From positions 1 to 32,812 of the forward strand of contig CAIYGI010000100.1 in assembly GCA_903925685.1 (NCBI GenBank): DNA of 32,812 bases, given 5' to 3'. Source of the DNA: an uncultured bacterium. Lineage in GTDB: Bacteria; Verrucomicrobiota; Kiritimatiellia; CAIKKV01; CAIYGI01. The notes below the pieces were generated by a model that was not told where the DNA came from, did no database searches, and saw nothing but the letters and a program-made list of their open reading frames with translations. Made by a program: the position numbers and the translations under genes. Below are positions 1 to 8,722 of this stretch, piece after piece (position 1 is the stretch's first letter; each line of letters opens with the position of its first letter).

Positions 1-138
1 CAGTCTATACGATACCTATGTGAAGGTTCGCCAGTCCGTCTGACGGTTACACCTCTAACTGGAGAGCCGTATGCGGGAAATCCGCCTGTACGGTTCGGAG
101 GGAGGGGTGCCGCGGAAACGCGGCATCCCTACCCCTAT
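1..138 (+). mobile_element. 3' end of a group II intron (domain V about 64-96, domain VI about 99-138, truncated by the window edge)
   Basis: GAGCCGTATGCGGGAAATCCGCCTGTACGGTTC matches the bacterial domain V pattern. It is followed by a domain VI hairpin GGGAGGGGTGCCGCG-GAAA-CGCGGCATCCCTACCCC with a bulged A (131), 7 nt before a terminal ..CCCCTAT. Confidence 0.85.
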
Positions 139-419
139 CAGGAACGGCGCACCGGGTGAGGATGGGTGCGGAAGGCGGCGGCTTGATCGGCGGCGGAACG
201 CAGGTGGTTGTCAAAGAAGCGGTCCGGATGCCCCATGTGATTCATGCAGGGTAGAGTAGTCCTGGCGTCAATAGTGTGCAAGTTGTTTGCTGGAGAAGAG
301 AGCAGTTCGGACTGGTTGGACGAGTAGGACAGGTCGGAGGCGGACGGGGCGGAGGTGGAGTGCGCGCGGGTGAGGGCGGCGGCGCGGGAAGAGCGGGTGT
401 TTTTGGGGGCGCGGTTCAT
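138..419 (-). CDS. Small 93-aa ORF overlapping the XRE/ImmA stop (ATGA) and ending at the group II intron junction; coding status uncertain
   Basis: Start ATG at 419 overlaps the regulator's TGA (416-418). Stop TGA at 138-140 spans the inferred intron/exon junction. Low-complexity N-terminal half. Confidence 0.3.
   Translation of the reverse strand: MNRAPKNTRSSRAAALTRAHSTSAPSASDLSYSSNQSELLSSPANNLHTIDARTTLPCMNHMGHPDRFFDNHLRSAADQAAAFRTHPHPVRRS
306..350. repeat. Degenerate 9-bp tandem repeat (GTCNGAC-NN family)
   Basis: TTCGGACTG GTTGGACGA GTAGGACAG GTCGGAGGC ... spaced by 9 bp. Confidence 0.5.
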
Positions 420-1660
420 GGGCGTTTTACCTTGGGCGGGCTGGTTTTGACGCCGTGGCGGGCGAGGGTGCGGCGGAGGGCGGCGCATTCGCGGCGGGCG
501 GCGGAGACCAGCAGCAGGTCGCCGAGGCGGCCGTTGGGGGAGAGAATGCGGCGGGAGCCGTCGGGTTCGGCGTTGTGCGTGGCGGCGTAGTGGGCTTTTA
601 TGCGGGATTTGAGCGCGGCCAGGGTTTTTGGCGCGATCAGGTCAAGTTCGCCCAGCCGGTAGAGGAAGGTTTCGGCCGACACGCCGAAGCGGTGTTTAAG
701 GCGCAGGAGCAGTTCCCAGCTCCAGGCGCCGCGCGACACGCCCACCTGCCGCACCGTGGCATGCATGGCCTCGGCGGGCATCAGGAAAAATGCCGCGAAC
801 TTGCGCGCGACATGCTCGGCGTCGAGCGGCTTGGCGCGCCCCCGCACTTCGCGAAACTCGCCGGTGAAGCAATAGATGCGGCCGAGTTCGAGAACCAGAT
901 GGAAGAGCTGGCGCTCGGCATTCATGGCTGGGTGCGCGGCGACGAACAAAAAGGCGTTATCGGATTGCGCGTCATAACAGGCGGCGCTCTGAATATCGGG
1001 CGGCAGGCGGCAGAAGACGATGCGCAGGCCGGCGTTCTCGAACATCTCCAGGTAATCGAAAATCACGGCCGGCCCGACTCCGAAAAGGCCCCGCACGCGC
1101 ATGGCAAAGTCTTCGATGCCCTGCTCGGTGTGCGGCATCGCCAATTGCAGGGGGATGGCGGCGCGTTTGGGCACCCCGCAAAGATCCTCCATCGTGAGAA
1201 AGGCGTGAACGAGGTCTTCAAACTGCGCCAGCAGCGCCGGCGCATAAGGCTGCGCGGCGGGCACCAGGCGCACCAGGCGCGCGGCAGGCGCCGCCGCGGC
1301 GCCTGCGGCGAATTGCGGCCGGGACGCGCGCGCGGCGGAATCGTGCGCGGGTGTTTCCGCGAGCGGACGGGCGTCAGGGGAATCCTGACCGGCAAAGTCG
1401 CACACATAGGGGGCGTAAGCATCCGACAGCAGCGCCTGCACGGGAACGTCGAGCGCCTGCGCCAGCCGCATGGAGACGGTCAGCGTGGGCAGATGGCGTC
1501 CGCATTCGATGGCATTGACCGGGCCGGGGCGCATGCCGATGCGGCGTGCCAGCTCGGTCTGCGTGAGGTGCCGCAAGCGCCGCAGACGCCTCAACCGCGG
1601 CCCCAGTTGCTTCAACGCGCGGGCTTCCAGGTTGGTGATATGACGTGGACCAGATTTCAT
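416..1660 (-). CDS. XRE-family transcriptional regulator with C-terminal ImmA/IrrE-like domain (degenerate HExxH)
   Basis: N-terminal HTH (LRRLRHLTQTELARRIGMRPGPVNAIECGRHLPTL). ImmA-like region RQLFHLVLELGRIYCF...RKFAAFFLMPAEAM. Confidence 0.85.
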   Translation of the reverse strand: MKSGPRHITNLEARALKQLGPRLRRLRRLRHLTQTELARRIGMRPGPVNAIECGRHLPTLTVSMRLAQALDVPVQALLSDAYAPYVCDFAGQDSPDARPLAETPAHDSAARASRPQFAAGAAAAPAARLVRLVPAAQPYAPALLAQFEDLVHAFLTMEDLCGVPKRAAIPLQLAMPHTEQGIEDFAMRVRGLFGVGPAVIFDYLEMFENAGLRIVFCRLPPDIQSAACYDAQSDNAFLFVAAHPAMNAERQLFHLVLELGRIYCFTGEFREVRGRAKPLDAEHVARKFAAFFLMPAEAMHATVRQVGVSRGAWSWELLLRLKHRFGVSAETFLYRLGELDLIAPKTLAALKSRIKAHYAATHNAEPDGSRRILSPNGRLGDLLLVSAARRECAALRRTLARHGVKTSPPKVKRP

Positions 1661-1717
1661 TAAAAGACGATATAAAGAATCTTTGCGTGAGTGTCAATGA
1701 ATGTTTTAGAGTATGGC

Positions 1718-1760
1718 GTCGGACGGGTCGGACTTGTCGGACTTGTCGGACGGGGCGGAC
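1718..1760. repeat. 9-bp tandem repeat array, about 5 units (GTCGGACTT type)
   Basis: GTCGGACGG GTCGGACTT GTCGGACTT GTCGGACGG GGCGGAC. Confidence 0.9.
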
Positions 1761-1794
1761 TGAGTTAATCTAAAACCTGGCTGGAGGAATGATC

Positions 1795-2634
1795 ATGAGC
1801 GATTCGGATGGGGTGCTGCTGCCGCATGGCGGCTATGAGCACTTACGGAGTTACAAGGTGGCCGAGGCGGTTTATGACGCGACCGTGGTTTTCTGCGACC
1901 GTTTCATTGACAAACACTCGCGCACTCATGACCAGATGGTGCAGGCGGCGCGCAGCGGCGTCCGCAACATCAGCGAGGGTAGCGGCGCGGCGGCGACTTC
2001 GCGAAAGAACGAGATGAAACTCACAAATGTGGCGCGGGCCAGCCTTTCGGATGAATTGCTCAAGGATTACAAAAGCTTTCTGATCCAGCGGGGACTGCGC
2101 GTCTGGAACAAGGATGCACCCGAGGCGCTGGAGATGCGCGAGCGGCTGAAACACGATGTCGCGCCCGATCTGCCGACGGCGCCGGAAGGAACAGTGCGGT
2201 TGACCGGACTGGCGGGGTTATCGGAGTATATGGCCAAGGCCGAGCCTGAATTGGTGGCCAACGCGATGCTGTGCGCCGTGAATCAGGCCGCCTACCTGCT
2301 GAAGCGTCAGATCGAGAGCCAGAGTCGGGAATTTGTCGAGCATGGCGGGTTCACCGAGCGGCTGTATGCGGCGCGGGTGAAAGCGAGGGAGGCGGGGAAG
2401 TCGGACGGGGCAGACAAGTCAGACAAGTCAGACAAGTCGGACATTCCCGTTTGCCCGCTTTGCGGCAAGAGCATGCGGCGGCGTACCGCCAGGCAGGGGG
2501 TACATGCGGGGCAGGCTTTTTTGGGGTGTTCAGGGTATCCGGAGTGCAGGGGGACACGGGCAATGTCAAAAGAGTCGGACGAGTCGGACAAGTCCGACCG
2601 GTCTGACTTGTCTGACCAAGGCGCCAATATATGA
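1795..2634 (+). CDS. Four-helix-bundle (23S-IVS-like) protein with C-terminal topoisomerase-type zinc ribbon
   Basis: N-terminal YKVAEAVYDATVVFCDRFI..THDQMVQAARSGVRNISEGSG..S. C-terminal CPLCGKSM..CSGYPECRG. GGAGG Shine-Dalgarno at 1783-1787. Confidence 0.85.
   Translation: MSDSDGVLLPHGGYEHLRSYKVAEAVYDATVVFCDRFIDKHSRTHDQMVQAARSGVRNISEGSGAAATSRKNEMKLTNVARASLSDELLKDYKSFLIQRGLRVWNKDAPEALEMRERLKHDVAPDLPTAPEGTVRLTGLAGLSEYMAKAEPELVANAMLCAVNQAAYLLKRQIESQSREFVEHGGFTERLYAARVKAREAGKSDGADKSDKSDKSDIPVCPLCGKSMRRRTARQGVHAGQAFLGCSGYPECRGTRAMSKESDESDKSDRSDLSDQGANI
2400..2442. repeat. 9-bp tandem repeat array, 5 units, in frame as SDGADKSDKSDKSD
   Basis: GTCGGACGG GGCAGACAA GTCAGACAA GTCAGACAA GTCGGAC. Confidence 0.9.
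2574..2618. repeat. 9-bp tandem repeat array, 5 units, in frame as SDESDKSDRSDLSD
   Basis: GTCGGACGA GTCGGACAA GTCCGACCG GTCTGACTT GTCTGACCA. Confidence 0.9.
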
Positions 2635-2643
2635 ACGCTCTGG

Positions 2644-3696
2644 TCACCCGAATTCGATGCTGGGGCAGGCATCCAGGGCCAGGCTTTCGCTGAGGGTCGG
2701 CGGCGTCGCTAGTTTGTGCGCGGCGAGGCCGGCCACCATGGCGGCGTTGTCGGTGCAGTAGGCCGGTTCGGCGAGCAGCAGGCGAAAGCCGCGCTCGGCG
2801 GCGGCGGCGGCGAGCAATTCGCGCAGGCGGCGGTTGAGCGATACTCCGCCTGCCACAACCAGTGTTTCGTTGCGGCCCAGCGCCGTCAGTGTGCGCGTCA
2901 CCAGTGTGTCTACTATGGCTTCCTGATAGCTGGCCGCCAGATCGGCCACACCGGGGTTCCCGTCGCGGCCTGGTGGATACTTGCGCAGATGGTAAAGCAG
3001 CGCCGTTTTTATGCCGCTGAAACTGAAGCAGGCGCTGGGATCGACGTCGTCCGCGAAGCGCGCATGTAGTTTGCGCGGAAAGCCGCGCGGGAATATCACG
3101 GCGCCGGGGTTGCCGCCTTCGCGCGCGGCGCGGTCGATCGCCGGGCCGCCGGGATAACCCAGGCCGAGCAACGAGGCGCCCTTGTCGAAAGCCTCGCCGG
3201 CGGCATCGTCCACGGTTTGTCCAATCAGGCGGTAGCGGCCGGGGGCCTCGACATGCAACAGGAGGGTGTGGCCGCCGGAGACGATCAAGGCCAGGCAGGG
3301 CATGACGCTTTCCCAGGCGGGGGCCTGGAGTCCGAGAAAGGCGGAGTAGAGATGCGACTCCATGTGGTGAATGCCGATCAGCGACCGGTCGAGGCGCAGG
3401 GCCAGACCTTTGGCGGCGGCCAGGCCGACGAGCAGACTGCTGGCGAGTCCGGGTCCGTAGGTGACGGCCAGCGCGTCGAGTTGGGACCACTCCAATCCAG
3501 CGCTGCGCACGGCCTCGGCGAGCACGTCGGACAGATGTTCGACATGCTGCCGCGAGGCGATTTCCGGCACCACGCCGCCGTAGGGGCGGTGCGCGGCGAT
3601 CTGACTGTGGACGATGCTGGAGAGCACCTCGCGGCCGTCACGCACGACCGCGGCGGAAGTCTCGTCGCAGGAAGTCTCGATGCCAAGGATGTTCAT
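2644..3696 (-). CDS. tsaD: tRNA N6-adenosine threonylcarbamoyltransferase TsaD
   Basis: MNILGIETSCDETSAAVV, GVVPEIASRQHVEH, GPGLASSLLVG, HHMESHLYSAFL; start trimmed from the longer ORF. Confidence 0.95.
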   Translation of the reverse strand: MNILGIETSCDETSAAVVRDGREVLSSIVHSQIAAHRPYGGVVPEIASRQHVEHLSDVLAEAVRSAGLEWSQLDALAVTYGPGLASSLLVGLAAAKGLALRLDRSLIGIHHMESHLYSAFLGLQAPAWESVMPCLALIVSGGHTLLLHVEAPGRYRLIGQTVDDAAGEAFDKGASLLGLGYPGGPAIDRAAREGGNPGAVIFPRGFPRKLHARFADDVDPSACFSFSGIKTALLYHLRKYPPGRDGNPGVADLAASYQEAIVDTLVTRTLTALGRNETLVVAGGVSLNRRLRELLAAAAAERGFRLLLAEPAYCTDNAAMVAGLAAHKLATPPTLSESLALDACPSIEFG

Positions 3697-3710
3697 TGCG
3701 GGGAGGTCAG

Positions 3711-3770
3711 AAAGCGGAAAGCGGAAAGCGGAATTGTTCACTGTTTACCGTTCACTGTTCACTTCTGACT
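3711..3770. repeat. Heptameric tandem repeats: (AAAGCGG)3 at 3711-3731 and GTTCACT-type units at 3736-3770
   Basis: AAAGCGG x3, then GTTCACT GTTTACC GTTCACT GTTCACT TCTGACT. Confidence 0.85.
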
Positions 3771-4647
3771 TTGCGGGGGGGCCGTACACCGCTTCTTCCA
3801 GCGCGGCGCGCATGGGAGCCAGGGGCGGCGTGACGCCGGTCCAGATGCGGAACGATTCGGCGCCCTGGTGCAGAAGCATGCCGAGGCCGTTGACGGCGCG
3901 CGCGCCGGCCGCGCCGGCGGTGCGCGTGAAGGCGGTTTCGGGACGCATGTAGACCAGGTCCATGGCGCACTGGCCGGGACGGAAGGCGTTGGAGGGCAGG
4001 GGACTGGGATCGTCGGAATGCATGCCGACGGGCGTGGCCTGAACGATCAGGTCAGCCGTGCGGCTGGCTTGCGGCCAGGCGGCGGGGTCGGAACCGGCGG
4101 TTGCGACAACCACCGCGGGGGCCAGGGCGTGGATTTCGTCGCTGAGCCGCTGCGTGCGCGCAGGATCTATATCCGCCAGCATCAGACGGGCGGCGCCACC
4201 GGCGGCGGACGTTATGGCCAGCGCGCGGCCTGCGCCGCCGCAACCGAGCACGAAGAGCGCGCGGCCGGCAAGATTGAAATCGAAGGCTTCGGCGATTGCG
4301 CGCAGGAAACCGCAGCCGTCAGTGTTATGGCCCTTGAGGCCGTCCGGCATGATCTCAACCGTATTGACCGCGCCCAACTGCCGCGCCAGGGGATCGATAT
4401 CGGTAAGACCGCGAAAGGCCACTTCCTTGAGCGGCACGGTCAGATTGATGCCGCCGAAACCCATGGCGGCCATGGCCGGCAGAACCTGCATCAGCCGCTC
4501 CGGGGCGACGTCGAAGGCCAGGTAGACGGCGTCGCGGCCCAGCGCCTGGAAGGCCGCGTTGTGCATGTTCGGCGAGAGGGTGTGCCGGATCGGATGACCG
4601 AGTACCGCATACGGCCGCGTGGCGCCGCTGAGGGTTGCGACGTTCAC
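3745..4647 (-). CDS. aroE: Shikimate dehydrogenase
   Basis: YAVLGHPIRHTLSPNMHNAAF, GGINLTVPLKE, GHNTDGCGF, GCGGAGRA. GTG start overlaps the leuA stop. Confidence 0.93.
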   Translation of the reverse strand: MNVATLSGATRPYAVLGHPIRHTLSPNMHNAAFQALGRDAVYLAFDVAPERLMQVLPAMAAMGFGGINLTVPLKEVAFRGLTDIDPLARQLGAVNTVEIMPDGLKGHNTDGCGFLRAIAEAFDFNLAGRALFVLGCGGAGRALAITSAAGGAARLMLADIDPARTQRLSDEIHALAPAVVVATAGSDPAAWPQASRTADLIVQATPVGMHSDDPSPLPSNAFRPGQCAMDLVYMRPETAFTRTAGAAGARAVNGLGMLLHQGAESFRIWTGVTPPLAPMRAALEEAVYGPPAKSEVNSER

Positions 4648-6224
4648 GCGCGGGACTCCTTGCGCGCCGGTTTGACGGCGGCCGCTTTGACGGCCGCGTT
4701 ACGCAGCGCAATGCGGTTGACGCACGAGAGATAGGCGCGCGCGCTGGCGTCCACAATGTCGGGACTGGCCGCCTTGGCGCTCAGGATGGTCTGGTCGAAC
4801 TGCACGCGCAAGGTTACTTCGCCCAGGGCATCCTGTCCGATCGTGACCGACTGCAGCGCGAAATCCAGCAGGTGTCCTGTGATGCCTGTGATGCGGTCGA
4901 TCGTACGCAGCGCGGCGTCCACGGGGCCGTCGCCGGTCCCGGCGTCCTCGAGAGTTTCCTTGCCGCGGCGGATGCGGACGGTGGCCGTTGGTATCGTGCC
5001 CGTGCCGGCCGAGACGTGCAGGTATTCCAGCGCGTAGAGCCCGACGGCCGGCGATTCGGAGATTTCGTCGCGGGCGATGGCGAGCAGGTCGTCGTCGTAG
5101 AGGTTTTTCTTGCGGTCGGCCAGGGCGATGAATCGGGTATAGGCCCGTTCCAGTTCCGCGGGTGAGAGCGCGAGCCCCATTTTCTGGAGCTTGTTCTGGA
5201 AACCGTGGCGGCCGGAGTGTTTTCCCAGCACGAGTTCATGCTCTTCGATGCCGACATCCTCGGCGCGCATGATTTCGTAGGTGCTGCGATGCTTGAGAAT
5301 GCCGTCCTGATGGATGCCAGCCTCATGTGCGAAGGCGTTGGCGCCCACGATGGCCTTGTTGCGCTGCACCGAAAGACCGGTCAGGCGGCTGACCAGGCGG
5401 CTGACGCGGTAGAGTTCGCGCGTGCGGATGCCGGTTTTGAGTCCAAAGACGTCGGCGCGGGTGCGCAGCGCCATCACCACCTCTTCGAGGGCGCAATTGC
5501 CGGCGCGTTCGCCCAGTCCGTTGATCGTGCATTCGACGCCCCGCGCGCCGGCCTGCACGGCGGCGAGCGAATTGGCCACCGCCAGGCCAAGGTCGTTGTG
5601 GCAATGCACATGGATGCGGGCCAGCCCTATGTTGGGGACGGTCTCGAAAAGGCCCTCGATCAGACGTCCGAACTCGTTCGGGACCGCGTAACCGACCGTG
5701 TCGGGAATATTGACCGTGCAGGCGCCGGCGTCGATCACGGCTTCCACCACTTCGGCGAGAAAGGCGGGCTCCGTGCGCGAGGCGTCTTCGGCGCTGAATT
5801 CGACCTCCTGGCAGAACTTGCGGGCATAGCGAACGGAGGCCACGGCCTGCTTGATCACCCCTTGGCGCGACATGTGCAGTTTGTACTCGCGGTGGATCGG
5901 CGAAGTGGCGAGGAAGACGTGGATGCAGGGTTTGGGCCCGGCGCAAACCGCCTCGGCGCAACGCTGGATGTCCTTGTCCACGCAGCGGGCGAGACCGGCC
6001 ACCACCGGACCCTTGACCGTTTGCGCGATGCTCTTGACGGCCTCGAAATCGTCGGGCGAGGCGATCGGGAATCCAGCCTCGATGATGTCCACGTTGAGCG
6101 CGACCAGCGCCTTGGCGATGTCCAGCTTTTCACGCATGGTCAGGCTGGCGCCGGGCGCCTGTTCGCCGTCGCGGAGGGTGGTGTCGAAGATGACGATCCG
6201 CTGCGGGTCCGGGGCGGTTTTCAT
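4644..6224 (-). CDS. leuA: 2-isopropylmalate synthase
   Basis: [67 protein letters not shown]. Shine-Dalgarno GAGGAGG; ATGA overlap with ilvH. Confidence 0.95.
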   Translation of the reverse strand: MKTAPDPQRIVIFDTTLRDGEQAPGASLTMREKLDIAKALVALNVDIIEAGFPIASPDDFEAVKSIAQTVKGPVVAGLARCVDKDIQRCAEAVCAGPKPCIHVFLATSPIHREYKLHMSRQGVIKQAVASVRYARKFCQEVEFSAEDASRTEPAFLAEVVEAVIDAGACTVNIPDTVGYAVPNEFGRLIEGLFETVPNIGLARIHVHCHNDLGLAVANSLAAVQAGARGVECTINGLGERAGNCALEEVVMALRTRADVFGLKTGIRTRELYRVSRLVSRLTGLSVQRNKAIVGANAFAHEAGIHQDGILKHRSTYEIMRAEDVGIEEHELVLGKHSGRHGFQNKLQKMGLALSPAELERAYTRFIALADRKKNLYDDDLLAIARDEISESPAVGLYALEYLHVSAGTGTIPTATVRIRRGKETLEDAGTGDGPVDAALRTIDRITGITGHLLDFALQSVTIGQDALGEVTLRVQFDQTILSAKAASPDIVDASARAYLSCVNRIALRNAAVKAAAVKPARKESRA

Positions 6225-6706
6225 GGCCGGCCTCCTCTGGCAATGGCGATGATGCCTGAACGCGAGATATCGAGCATGCGGAACGGCGCCAGCAGATCGA
6301 TGAAATCCACAATCTGTTTCGAATCGCCGGTGAGTTGCACGATCATCGCGTCGGTTTGCGACGCGAGCACGCGTCCGCCAAAGCGTTCGGTGAGGGCCGC
6401 AATTGCCGCGTGCTGCGCATGCGTCGCGGCGAGTTTTACAAGCAGGCACTCCTGATTGACGCATGGCGCGCTGGTGAGATCGGTAACATCGATCACGTCC
6501 ACCAGTTTACCAAGTTGCCGCGTCACCTGTTCCAGCACCCGGTTGTCGCCCGGCACCTGCATGGTCATGCGTGAGACGGTCGGGTCGTTTGTGGGACCGA
6601 CGTTGAGCGTTTCGATATTATAGCCGCGGCCCGAGATCAGCCCGACGACGCGCGCGAGCACGCCCGGCTGGTTTTCCACAAGCGCCGTAATTATATGTTT
6701 TTTCAT
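6221..6706 (-). CDS. ilvH: Acetolactate synthase small subunit
   Basis: MKKHIITALVENQPGVLARVVGLISGRGYNIETLNVGPT.. ACT domain; Shine-Dalgarno GGAGAAA. Confidence 0.93.
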   Translation of the reverse strand: MKKHIITALVENQPGVLARVVGLISGRGYNIETLNVGPTNDPTVSRMTMQVPGDNRVLEQVTRQLGKLVDVIDVTDLTSAPCVNQECLLVKLAATHAQHAAIAALTERFGGRVLASQTDAMIVQLTGDSKQIVDFIDLLAPFRMLDISRSGIIAIARGGRP

Positions 6707-6716
6707 ATCATTTCTC

Positions 6717-6765
6717 CGAACGCAGAACATCGAACTCCGAACACTGAACACTGAACACCGAACAC
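6717..6765. repeat. Heptameric tandem repeat (NGAACNC), 7 units, between ilvB and ilvH
   Basis: CGAACGC AGAACAT CGAACTC CGAACAC TGAACAC TGAACAC CGAACAC. Confidence 0.9.
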
Positions 6766-6769
6766 TTGT

Positions 6770-8497
6770 TCAGGCCAGACCTTGCAGTAATTCGTTAAGC
6801 GCCTTGCCTGGGGGCACGATCGGGAAGACGTTTTCCTCGGCCCGCACGAGGCACTCGACGACCACCGGACGACCGGCGGCCAGCGCCTTGACGAGCGCGG
6901 GGGCCACCTCGTCCTGCCGTGTGACGCGCATGCCCAGCGCGCCGTGGGCCTCGGCCAGTTTCACGAAGTCCGGCCGGTAGGGGCCGGCGGCCCGGATGGT
7001 TGCCGGAATGCGCTCGTTAAGGTGGCGTTCGTCGCGGCCCAGGCGGACGCCGGAGTATTCGCGCTTGTAGAAGAGTTCCTGCCATTGGCGCACCATGCCG
7101 AGGTAGCCGTTGTTGAGAATTACGACCACGATGGGCAGGTCATGTTCCACGGCCACCACAAGTTCCTGGAAGTTCATCTGGATGCTGCCGTCGCCGGAGA
7201 TGAGCACCACCGGCTGATCGCGGCGGGCGGCTTTGACGCCGATCGCGGCGGGCAGGCCGAAGCCCATTGTTCCGAGGCCGCCTGAGGTGATGAAGCTGCG
7301 CGGCTTGGAATAGGGATAAAAGTGCGCGGCCCACATCTGGTGCTGTCCGACGTCGGTCACGATCAAGGCGTCGCCGCGGGTTACGGCGGCGATTTGTTCG
7401 ATCACATACTGCGGCAGCAACTCCTTTGAGGAGCGGTCGTAGGTGAGCGGATGGCGCGCTTTCCATTCGGAGACCTGGGCCAGCCATTCCGGGCGCGCGA
7501 CCGGTTCCACGGCTTCGAGCAATTTGCGCAGCGCGATTTTCACATGGCCGACGACCGGAAAATCCACCGGCACGCTCTTGCCGATGGCCGAGGGATCGAT
7601 GTCGATGTGTCCCTTCAAGGCGTGCGGGGCGAAAGTGGAAACCTTGCCTGTCACGCGGTCATCGAAGCGCGCGCCCACCGACACGACGAGATCGCAGGCG
7701 CTGGCCGCGCGGTTGGCGGCCACGGTTCCGTGCATGCCGATCATGCCGAGCGCCAGCGGCGCGCTGCCCGGGAAGGCGCCGAGGCCCATGAGTGTGCTGA
7801 CCACCGGCACGCCGGCCTTGACGGCCACGGCCGCAAACTCGGCGGCGGCATCGCCGGAGATAACCCCGCCACCCACGAGAAAGACGGGACGGCGGGCGGC
7901 GGCGACGGCCCGCGCCAGACGTTCGATGTCCTGGTCATCGGGATCGTTGTCGGGCCGGTAGCCGCGGCGGTTCATCCCTGCCGGGAACGGCGTGTCGCAG
8001 GCGGTTTGCTGGATATCTTTTGGAACATCCACGAGCACGGGGCCGGGCTTGCCGGTGGTGGCGATTTCGAAGGCCTCGACCATGATGCGCGGCAGATCCT
8101 CGACCCTTTTCACGAGGTAGTTATGCTTGGTCACGGCGCGTGTGATGCCGACCGTATCGGCTTCCTGAAAGGCATCGTTGCCGATCAGCGGCGAAGCTAC
8201 CTGACCGGCGATGCAGACCACAGGGCTGCCGTCCATGTTGGCGGTTGCGAGCCCGGTCACTGTATTTGTGGCGCCGGGTCCGGAAGTTACCAGACAGACG
8301 CCCGCCTGACCGGTGGCGCGGGCGTAGCCGTCGGCCATGTGCGCGGCGCCTTGTTCGTGGCGCGCGAGGAAGAATTCAATTGGCGCACATGGCAGTTTGT
8401 CGAAGATGTCCAGAACCATTCCACCAGGCAGTCCAAACAGGGTTTTCACCCCGGCCCGCAGCAACCCCTCGATGACGATATCCGCTCCGGTTCTCAT
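6770..8497 (-). CDS. ilvB: Acetolactate synthase large subunit (biosynthetic)
   Basis: GADIVIEGLLRAGVKTLFGLPGGMVLDIFDKL, RHEQGAAHMADGYARATGQAGVCLVTSGPGATN; ThDP motif GDGSIQMNFQELVVAVEHDLPIVVVILNN. Confidence 0.95.
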   Translation of the reverse strand: MRTGADIVIEGLLRAGVKTLFGLPGGMVLDIFDKLPCAPIEFFLARHEQGAAHMADGYARATGQAGVCLVTSGPGATNTVTGLATANMDGSPVVCIAGQVASPLIGNDAFQEADTVGITRAVTKHNYLVKRVEDLPRIMVEAFEIATTGKPGPVLVDVPKDIQQTACDTPFPAGMNRRGYRPDNDPDDQDIERLARAVAAARRPVFLVGGGVISGDAAAEFAAVAVKAGVPVVSTLMGLGAFPGSAPLALGMIGMHGTVAANRAASACDLVVSVGARFDDRVTGKVSTFAPHALKGHIDIDPSAIGKSVPVDFPVVGHVKIALRKLLEAVEPVARPEWLAQVSEWKARHPLTYDRSSKELLPQYVIEQIAAVTRGDALIVTDVGQHQMWAAHFYPYSKPRSFITSGGLGTMGFGLPAAIGVKAARRDQPVVLISGDGSIQMNFQELVVAVEHDLPIVVVILNNGYLGMVRQWQELFYKREYSGVRLGRDERHLNERIPATIRAAGPYRPDFVKLAEAHGALGMRVTRQDEVAPALVKALAAGRPVVVECLVRAEENVFPIVPPGKALNELLQGLA

Positions 8498-8550
8498 GTC
8501 GTTTGCCTTTTCTTATTTTACATGCAAACACGCATTATACGTGACTATAA

Positions 8551-8582
8551 CGAAAAACCCACTGCGAACTCGCAGTGGGTTT
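8551..8582 (-). terminator. Intrinsic terminator/attenuator hairpin upstream of ilvB
   Basis: Minus strand AAACCCACTGCG-AGTT-CGCAGTGGGTTTTTCG: 12-bp stem followed by U-tract. Confidence 0.85.
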
Positions 8583-8606
8583 GGCGTCAGCCAGATGGCG
8601 GGTGAA

Positions 8607-8717
8607 TCACCCGCCGCCCACCGCGGGGCGCAAAATAACCAGCAGTCCCTCCAGCACCAGCTTGTAGGCCGGGCTGTGATCTGCCGTGCGGATTGCGGTG
8701 GATGTTATGTGGCGCAT
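8607..8717 (-). CDS. Candidate branched-chain amino-acid leader peptide (36 aa) of the ilvB attenuator
   Basis: MRHITSTAIRTADHSPAYKLVLEGLLVILRPAVGGG*: 8 of 11 residues in KLVLEGLLVIL are Leu/Val/Ile. A terminator and a 9-bp competing pairing follow. Confidence 0.7.
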   Translation of the reverse strand: MRHITSTAIRTADHSPAYKLVLEGLLVILRPAVGGG

Positions 8718-8722
8718 GAAAA

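Noticed and set aside
2400-2618. Possible CRISPR array (regular short repeats)
   Set aside because: Unit is 9 bp with no unique spacers and no cas genes; it is a simple tandem repeat, partly coding.
5205-6455. Plus-strand ORF (416 aa) opposite leuA/ilvH
   Set aside because: Shadow ORF; leuA and ilvH on the minus strand are unambiguous.
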